The position numbers were made by a program, and so were the translations under genes. Source: an uncultured Collinsella sp. (GTDB lineage Bacteria > Actinomycetota > Coriobacteriia > Coriobacteriales > Coriobacteriaceae). Taken from it: a DNA stretch of 19,256 nt. The notes beneath the pieces are model-generated. The model was not told where the DNA came from. It searched no databases and saw only the letters and a program-made list of their open reading frames with translations. The stretch covers positions 1-19,256 of the forward strand of contig CABULX010000033.1 in the NCBI GenBank assembly GCA_902492545.1, in the 5' to 3' direction. Below are positions 1 to 4,888 of this stretch, piece after piece. Every line of letters begins with the position of its first letter. Position 1 is the first letter of the stretch.

Positions 1-1267
1 CTTAGAGGTCCTCGCGCCAGAAGGGCATGCTCATGCAGCGCGGGCCGCCGCGGCCGCGGGAGAGCTCGGCGGAGGGCACGACGAGAAGGTCCAGGCCCTC
101 CTTGTACAGCACGTCGTTGGTGACGGTGTTGCGGGCGTAGACGCAGATCTTGCCGGGCTCGACGCACAGGGTGTTGGAGCCGTCGTTCCACTGCTCGCGG
201 GAGGCCGCGATCGGGTCGCCGCCGCCGCAGGGGATCAGCTTGACCTGGTCGACGCCGGTGGCGTCCTCCAGGACGTGCTCGAGGGTGTCCTCGATCAGGC
301 GGATGTTCACGTCGCCCGGGTTCTTGCCGGCGGTCAGCTCGTAGACGCGCAGGGTGCCCATGATGGCGGGGTGGATCGTGAACTTATCGACGTCGATCTG
401 GGTGAAGACCGTGTCGAGGTGCATGAAGGCGCGCGAGACCGGGATGTCGAAGGCCAGGATGCGCTCGACCTTGGAGTCGGAGTTCCAGAAGATGTTCTGG
501 GCCATGACGTCGATGGCCGCGGCCTGGGTGCGCTGGGAGATGCCGACGGCGAGGGTCTTCTCGTTGATGTTCAGCACGTCGCCGCCCTCGGTGTGGAACT
601 GGCAGTCGCGGCGGAAGTACAGGGAGACGTCCTTGTAGTCGGGGTGGTACTTGAAGACGTACTTGCCGTACAGGGTCTCGCGGTTGCGGGTGACCGAGTA
701 CATGCGGTTGAGGTTGACGCCCTCGCCGACGACCGCGAACGGGTCGCGGGTGAAGTAGAGGTTGGGCATCGGGTCGATGATCAGGTCGGACTCGGACTCG
801 GAGTTGACCAGGGAGTCGAGGGTCGTGGACGCCGTGAGGGGCATGTCGATCTCGGCCTTGGTCATGCCGGCCATGGTCTTCTTGACGAACTCGAGGTTGT
901 CCTCGATGGAGTCCAGCTTCTCGCGGACGATCTGCGGCATGTGCTGGCCGCGGATGCCGGCCTCGGCGATGTACTGGTCGGTGAACTCGGCGCGGGCGCC
1001 GGGGACCTGGTCGAACACCTCGGCGACGAGGTTCTCGAGGTAGAGGACCTCCACGCCCTGGTCCCTCAGGATCTGGGCGAAGGTGTCGTGCTCCTGCTGT
1101 GCGACCTCCAGGAACGGGACGTCGTCGAACAGGAGTCGCTCGAGCTCGTCGGGCGGCAGGTTGAGGAGCTCGTCGCCGGGACGGTGCAGGCAGACCTTCC
1201 TGAGCTTGCCGATCTCGGAAGGCACGTGCAGACCTTTCGTCATGGCCTCCTACCTTTCTTTCGGGCC
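1..1267. repeat. Direct repeat, left copy (arcA block)
   Basis: Bases 1-1267 match bases 3089-4355 at a constant offset of 3088. I found no difference, and the proteins read in several frames of both copies are the same. The identity ends sharply 24 bp upstream of the start codon. The left end of this copy lies outside the window, so its full length is unknown. Confidence 0.95.
2..1243 (-). CDS. arcA: Arginine deiminase, copy 1
   Basis: The 413-aa product hydrolyses arginine to citrulline and ammonia, the first step of the ATP-yielding arginine deiminase pathway in the cytoplasm. Length and motifs are those of full-length ArcA: FTRDPF (D167), FHTEGGD (E219), MHLDTVF (H275, D277) and the C-terminal GRGGPRCMSMPF with catalytic C403. 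The start ATG at 1243 follows a strong purine-rich stretch (AAAGGTAGGAGG). The stop codon lies at the left edge, so downstream partners (arcB, arcC, a transporter) cannot be seen. Codons are strongly C/G-ending, suggesting high expression. The gene is base-for-base identical to the second copy at 3090-4331, which is unusual for paralogues 3 kb apart. Confidence 0.97.
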   Translation of the reverse strand: MTKGLHVPSEIGKLRKVCLHRPGDELLNLPPDELERLLFDDVPFLEVAQQEHDTFAQILRDQGVEVLYLENLVAEVFDQVPGARAEFTDQYIAEAGIRGQHMPQIVREKLDSIEDNLEFVKKTMAGMTKAEIDMPLTASTTLDSLVNSESESDLIIDPMPNLYFTRDPFAVVGEGVNLNRMYSVTRNRETLYGKYVFKYHPDYKDVSLYFRRDCQFHTEGGDVLNINEKTLAVGISQRTQAAAIDVMAQNIFWNSDSKVERILAFDIPVSRAFMHLDTVFTQIDVDKFTIHPAIMGTLRVYELTAGKNPGDVNIRLIEDTLEHVLEDATGVDQVKLIPCGGGDPIAASREQWNDGSNTLCVEPGKICVYARNTVTNDVLYKEGLDLLVVPSAELSRGRGGPRCMSMPFWREDL

Positions 1268-1308
1268 CCTGTCAGGGCCGATTCGTTAGCGCCCCTCCGT
1301 GTGAGGCG
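1261..1308 (-). promoter_or_regulatory. arcA copy 1 leader: two consecutive hairpins
   Basis: On the minus strand the leader folds into two stem-loops before the ribosome binding site. The distal one (1290-1308) pairs CGCCUC with GGGGCG around the loop ACACGGA. The proximal one (1261-1281) pairs UCGG with CCGA and CCC with GGG, leaving a bulged C. Copy 2 has different bases but the same pairing, loop and bulge, which argues for a functional RNA leader. The role (stability, protein binding, translation control) is not shown by the sequence. Confidence 0.45.
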
Positions 1309-1325
1309 TTATTGCTGACGACATA

Positions 1326-1391
1326 TTTATATCCAAAATCAGTTCATACTTCCACCTCGCCCCCGAACGGTTTTATATGAGGGGTGAACGG
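1326..1391 (-). promoter_or_regulatory. Candidate arcA copy 1 promoter with paired activator sites
   Basis: On the minus strand a TTTTGGATATAA block (1327-1338) supplies a -10-like TATAAA with no good -35 box, as expected of an activator-dependent promoter. Upstream lie CCGTTCG (1364-1370) and CCGTTCA (1385-1391), exactly 21 bp apart, two helical turns. All these elements recur at the same offset in front of the second arcA copy, although the sequence between them differs. The binding protein is unknown. Confidence 0.45.
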
Positions 1392-1425
1392 CATACACAT
1401 ATACTTCACGCATGGCACACTTTGA

Positions 1426-1497
1426 TTTAATAAAGTTTATTTACGTGCTTAAACGCGTTTTCAATCCAGATAGCAAATGGAACTAAACTTTATTAAA
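1426..1497. repeat. 14-bp perfect inverted repeat upstream of arcA copy 1
   Basis: TTTAATAAAGTTTA at 1426-1439 and its exact reverse complement at 1484-1497 are separated by 44 bp in an AT-rich stretch. The repeat lies 183-254 bp upstream of the start codon and is absent in front of the second arcA copy. It could be a pair of operator sites or a cruciform. I see no coding capacity in 1392-1620. Confidence 0.5.
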
Positions 1498-1620
1498 CCA
1501 CCCTCAAATTGCATATTTCCAATAAAGCTATGAATAGAATTAGCGATTCATACCACGTCTCAACCATTTTCATTTTTATTCAGAAAAAAGTTTGTCCTAT
1601 TCATTTCTGCTAAGCATATT

Positions 1621-1667
1621 ACCGTTTACCAGACGCTTTGTACCGTTCACCGGAAGCTCAGTATAAG
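1621..1667 (+). promoter_or_regulatory. Third 21-bp-spaced CCGTTYA pair, with a -10-like box
   Basis: ACCGTTTACC (1621-1630) and ACCGTTCACC (1642-1651) are 21 bp apart on the plus strand, the same spacing and core as the sites in both arcA promoters but in the opposite orientation. A TATAAG box follows at 1662-1667. No plus-strand gene starts nearby. The pair may act on arcA copy 1 from a distance or drive an unannotated transcript running towards the terminator at 1729-1767. Confidence 0.3.
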
Positions 1668-1728
1668 GCCCAGCGAATACCGGCTCGCCTTACGGCCACA
1701 TTTGTAACAACTTGGCTTTTCGGCATAG

Positions 1729-1767
1729 AAAAACAGTCCCGCTCCCTTCATGGGAAACGGGACTGTT
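1729..1767 (-). terminator. Rho-independent terminator of the aminotransferase gene
   Basis: AACAGTCCCG (1732-1741) pairs perfectly with CGGGACTGTT (1758-1767). An inner TCCC/GGGA extends the stem. On the minus strand it is followed by a run of five T (1729-1733). It lies 48 bp beyond the stop codon at 1816. Confidence 0.85.
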
Positions 1768-1815
1768 ATCGATAATTATAGACAGATTTGAGCGGCTTTG
1801 AGAGCCGTCGGAATC

Positions 1816-2940
1816 CTAGCGATCGAACTCCGCCAGTGCCTCGCCCAAAAGCCTCAGACCCTCGCGCAGAACGTCCTCGCTCGCGCAGTAGCCCAGGCGT
1901 GCGCCGCAGGGAAGCTCAAAGCGGCTGCCGGGAACCAGCAGCACTCTCCTCTCGGACAGCAGGCGCTTGCAGAACTCCTCGTCGTCCTCGGGAATATCAA
2001 GCTGGATAAACGAGGTAGACACGCCCTGCGGGGCCGTCCAGGAAACGCGATGCTGCGTATCGATCCAAGCCTGCGCGATATCGCGGTTTCCAAACACGAT
2101 CTTGCGGTTGCGCTCGAGAATCTTGTCCTTGTGCTTGAGCACATAGGTCGCCAGGGCGTCGTTGAACACGCCGCCGCAAATCATGGTGTAGTCGCGGTAC
2201 GTGCGAATGCGGTTAGATACCTCTTCGTCTGCCACGACCCAGCCCACGCGTGCCGCAGGCGTCGAATAGGTCTTGGACACCGAGTTGGTGACGATGGCTT
2301 TCTCGTACACATCGGCCATCGACAAAAAGTCCTCGGTGTTCTCAAGCGGCAGGTACACCTCGTCGCACAGCACATAGGCGCCCACCGAGCGGGCGATCTC
2401 GGCAATCTGGCCGAGCGTATCGGCATCAAGCACCGTACCGATGGGGTTCGATGCGTTGTTGATGCAGATGAGCTTGGTGTTGGGACGCACCGAGCGCTTG
2501 AGCTCCTCGATATCGGGTTTCCATCCGAGCTCCTCGCGAAGCTCCCAATACTCGACCTCGGCGCCGAGCGTACGCGGGATCTCATAGAGCGGCGCATAGG
2601 TAGGCCACTCGGCGATAACGTGGTCGCCGGGCTCGACTACAGCCATGATGGCGTTGAGATTGGCGCCCGTGCAGCCATTGGTCTGCAGGATGTGATCGGG
2701 ATTGACCTCGCGACGATACAGCTTGGCAACCTCGGCCTTAAACTCCGGCGAACCCTCGATCCAGCCGTAGTTCATCTTCTCGCGGTCCAGGCGTTCATAG
2801 AACGTGGCGCCGTCCTGCTCGTCGAGCGCGCGCAGCTCGCCCATGGTAAGCGAGGAGATCGTCGACTGGGCGATATCCCACGTGGCGCTCTTCTCCCAAA
2901 CGTTGAGCCACTCTTCAACGCCGATTGTCTTGATATCCAT
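1816..2940 (-). CDS. Fold-type I PLP-dependent aminotransferase
   Basis: The 374-aa cytoplasmic enzyme is of the class I/II aspartate aminotransferase superfamily. Visible signatures are the NNASNPIGT segment (161-169), CDEVY with D193 and Y196 for the cofactor ring, SKTYS with the Schiff-base lysine K223, RVGWV (R231), and a C-terminal CGARLGYC carrying the substrate-carboxylate arginine. I chose ATG 2940 because AAGGAG sits seven bases upstream. An in-frame ATG at 2994 would add 18 residues but overlaps the terminator of the upstream gene. It has its own terminator. Its position between two identical arginine deiminase genes suggests a role in arginine or related guanidino amino-acid metabolism, but the substrate cannot be read from the sequence. 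Its codon use is less extreme than that of arcA. Confidence 0.9.
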   Translation of the reverse strand: MDIKTIGVEEWLNVWEKSATWDIAQSTISSLTMGELRALDEQDGATFYERLDREKMNYGWIEGSPEFKAEVAKLYRREVNPDHILQTNGCTGANLNAIMAVVEPGDHVIAEWPTYAPLYEIPRTLGAEVEYWELREELGWKPDIEELKRSVRPNTKLICINNASNPIGTVLDADTLGQIAEIARSVGAYVLCDEVYLPLENTEDFLSMADVYEKAIVTNSVSKTYSTPAARVGWVVADEEVSNRIRTYRDYTMICGGVFNDALATYVLKHKDKILERNRKIVFGNRDIAQAWIDTQHRVSWTAPQGVSTSFIQLDIPEDDEEFCKRLLSERRVLLVPGSRFELPCGARLGYCASEDVLREGLRLLGEALAEFDR

Positions 2941-2996
2941 GGCCAAGCTCCTTGCAAAAGCAGTCATCCAATCGTGTTGACGTTCCTCATACAAGA

Positions 2997-3028
2997 ATGG
3001 GGCGGTGCGAAAACCCGCACCGCCCCAT
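2997..3028 (-). terminator. Terminator of arcA copy 2
   Basis: A perfect 13-bp stem (2997-3009 with 3016-3028) and a 6-base loop lie 62 bp beyond the arcA copy 2 stop. The sequence that follows on the minus strand is only moderately T-rich (TTCTTGT), so termination may be incomplete and read into the aminotransferase gene. Confidence 0.75.
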
Positions 3029-3088
3029 TGGGAGACATCTAATGGCAGCTAGATGTATTTATTAAGACCTGTACGGGTCCTTGAAGAC

Positions 3089-4355
3089 CTTAGAGGTCCT
3101 CGCGCCAGAAGGGCATGCTCATGCAGCGCGGGCCGCCGCGGCCGCGGGAGAGCTCGGCGGAGGGCACGACGAGAAGGTCCAGGCCCTCCTTGTACAGCAC
3201 GTCGTTGGTGACGGTGTTGCGGGCGTAGACGCAGATCTTGCCGGGCTCGACGCACAGGGTGTTGGAGCCGTCGTTCCACTGCTCGCGGGAGGCCGCGATC
3301 GGGTCGCCGCCGCCGCAGGGGATCAGCTTGACCTGGTCGACGCCGGTGGCGTCCTCCAGGACGTGCTCGAGGGTGTCCTCGATCAGGCGGATGTTCACGT
3401 CGCCCGGGTTCTTGCCGGCGGTCAGCTCGTAGACGCGCAGGGTGCCCATGATGGCGGGGTGGATCGTGAACTTATCGACGTCGATCTGGGTGAAGACCGT
3501 GTCGAGGTGCATGAAGGCGCGCGAGACCGGGATGTCGAAGGCCAGGATGCGCTCGACCTTGGAGTCGGAGTTCCAGAAGATGTTCTGGGCCATGACGTCG
3601 ATGGCCGCGGCCTGGGTGCGCTGGGAGATGCCGACGGCGAGGGTCTTCTCGTTGATGTTCAGCACGTCGCCGCCCTCGGTGTGGAACTGGCAGTCGCGGC
3701 GGAAGTACAGGGAGACGTCCTTGTAGTCGGGGTGGTACTTGAAGACGTACTTGCCGTACAGGGTCTCGCGGTTGCGGGTGACCGAGTACATGCGGTTGAG
3801 GTTGACGCCCTCGCCGACGACCGCGAACGGGTCGCGGGTGAAGTAGAGGTTGGGCATCGGGTCGATGATCAGGTCGGACTCGGACTCGGAGTTGACCAGG
3901 GAGTCGAGGGTCGTGGACGCCGTGAGGGGCATGTCGATCTCGGCCTTGGTCATGCCGGCCATGGTCTTCTTGACGAACTCGAGGTTGTCCTCGATGGAGT
4001 CCAGCTTCTCGCGGACGATCTGCGGCATGTGCTGGCCGCGGATGCCGGCCTCGGCGATGTACTGGTCGGTGAACTCGGCGCGGGCGCCGGGGACCTGGTC
4101 GAACACCTCGGCGACGAGGTTCTCGAGGTAGAGGACCTCCACGCCCTGGTCCCTCAGGATCTGGGCGAAGGTGTCGTGCTCCTGCTGTGCGACCTCCAGG
4201 AACGGGACGTCGTCGAACAGGAGTCGCTCGAGCTCGTCGGGCGGCAGGTTGAGGAGCTCGTCGCCGGGACGGTGCAGGCAGACCTTCCTGAGCTTGCCGA
4301 TCTCGGAAGGCACGTGCAGACCTTTCGTCATGGCCTCCTACCTTTCTTTCGGGCC
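3089..4355. repeat. Direct repeat, right copy (arcA block)
   Basis: This is the second copy of the block at 1-1267, same orientation, identical as far as I can compare. Recombination between the two would delete about 3.09 kb: one arcA and the aminotransferase gene. Confidence 0.95.
3090..4331 (-). CDS. arcA: Arginine deiminase, copy 2
   Basis: The 413-aa protein is identical to copy 1, with the same catalytic set (D167, E219, H275, D277, C403) and the same ribosome binding site before ATG 4331. It is followed by a stem terminator at 2997-3028 and preceded by its own promoter and leader, which differ from those of copy 1. The two genes therefore supply one enzyme under two possibly different controls. 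The nearest upstream gene is divergently transcribed ppk. Identical coding sequence beside diverged leaders points to gene conversion rather than a simple fresh tandem duplication. Confidence 0.97.
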   Translation of the reverse strand: MTKGLHVPSEIGKLRKVCLHRPGDELLNLPPDELERLLFDDVPFLEVAQQEHDTFAQILRDQGVEVLYLENLVAEVFDQVPGARAEFTDQYIAEAGIRGQHMPQIVREKLDSIEDNLEFVKKTMAGMTKAEIDMPLTASTTLDSLVNSESESDLIIDPMPNLYFTRDPFAVVGEGVNLNRMYSVTRNRETLYGKYVFKYHPDYKDVSLYFRRDCQFHTEGGDVLNINEKTLAVGISQRTQAAAIDVMAQNIFWNSDSKVERILAFDIPVSRAFMHLDTVFTQIDVDKFTIHPAIMGTLRVYELTAGKNPGDVNIRLIEDTLEHVLEDATGVDQVKLIPCGGGDPIAASREQWNDGSNTLCVEPGKICVYARNTVTNDVLYKEGLDLLVVPSAELSRGRGGPRCMSMPFWREDL

Positions 4356-4395
4356 TTACTGGCCGAATGTATCAGCGCCCCTCCGTATGGGACGC
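4348..4395 (-). promoter_or_regulatory. arcA copy 2 leader: two consecutive hairpins
   Basis: The distal hairpin (4375-4395) pairs GCGUCCC with GGGGCGC around the loop AUACGGA. The proximal one (4348-4367) pairs UUCGG with CCGAA and CC with GG, with a bulged C. Compared with copy 1 the stems differ in sequence but keep pairing (for example CGUCCC against CGCCUC opposite GGGGCG), so both hairpins look maintained. Confidence 0.45.
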
Positions 4396-4413
4396 TGCTT
4401 GCTGACAGCTCTA

Positions 4414-4479
4414 GTTATATCCAAAAACCACCTGCAATTCCACCTCGCCCCCGAACGGTCAGCAAAGTGCGATGAACGG
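4414..4479 (-). promoter_or_regulatory. Candidate arcA copy 2 promoter with paired activator sites
   Basis: TTTTGGATATAA (4415-4426, minus strand) gives a -10-like TATAAC. CCGTTCG (4452-4458) and CCGTTCA (4473-4479) lie 21 bp apart, at the same offset of 3088 as in copy 1. The segment 4433-4458 shares a long block with copy 1, including the G-rich stretch next to the proximal site. Confidence 0.45.
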
Positions 4480-4825
4480 TATATCGCATATGATTCCCCC
4501 ATGATGCACTTCGGTTCTCTAAAGCAGGTTTTCAAAGGTAAATGTTCTTTTTTCTAAGGTATTAAGCTAGATTGCACAAATATTTTCATGTTTAGGAATT
4601 GCATAGCTAAAACGGTTTTCTGCATATCTATGTCGTTTGTCCATGATTCAATTTGAATTCGATTATATTCAGCTCGCGATCATTCTTATTCATACATCCT
4701 CACCAGTTGAGTATGGATATAGATTGTTTCCAAACGAGTTGGGCAGTTAGTTGCATGCCTTGGCAGCGTAAGAAGTAGGTAAAGATACCGTTCGCGCGAT
4801 GCGTCCGTGCCACAGGTCGACTAAA
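4480..4825. other. AT-rich intergenic region between divergent arcA and ppk
   Basis: This stretch of about 350 bp lies between the arcA copy 2 control region and the ppk promoter. It has no convincing reading frame, RNA gene or strong hairpin. A single ACCGTTCG (4787-4794) resembles one half of the arcA-type site but has no partner 21 bp away. Confidence 0.6.
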
Positions 4826-4853
4826 TTGAGACAATAGTGATTAGTGTTAGGCT
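4826..4853 (+). promoter_or_regulatory. Possible ppk promoter
   Basis: TTGAGA (4826-4831) and TAGGCT (4848-4853) are separated by 16 bp. If used, transcription would start after the GTG at 4844, which excludes that codon as the start and favours ATG 4883 or 4889. The match to consensus is modest. Confidence 0.3.
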
Positions 4854-4888
4854 ACCGTCCCTTGTGGGGACTGAACGGACAGATGCAT

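Noticed and set aside
1290..1308. CsrA-type ANGGA hairpin loop in the arcA leader
   Set aside because: The loop ends in ACGGA as CsrA sites do, but I cannot say that a CsrA exists in this lineage, so only the structure is reported.
1662..1767. A small plus-strand RNA from the TATAAG at 1662 to the hairpin at 1732-1767
   Set aside because: The hairpin has no T-run on the plus strand and no other evidence of transcription is visible.
1798..3042. 414-codon plus-strand frame antisense to the aminotransferase
   Set aside because: It is the mirror of a well-supported PLP enzyme and runs through two terminators.
3081..4475. Long plus-strand open frames antisense to both arcA copies (275-1318 and 3081-4475)
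   Set aside because: They arise from the strong C/G third-position bias of arcA. The products are Val/Asp/Gly/Leu-rich low-complexity strings with no family resemblance and no ribosome binding site.
4787..4794. ACCGTTCG before ppk as a member of the arcA-type operator
   Set aside because: There is no partner at 21 bp, and a single 7-8-mer is expected by chance in a window of this size.
4844..4888. GTG 4844 as the ppk start
   Set aside because: It has no ribosome binding site, lies inside the probable promoter, and the added residues do not resemble Ppk.
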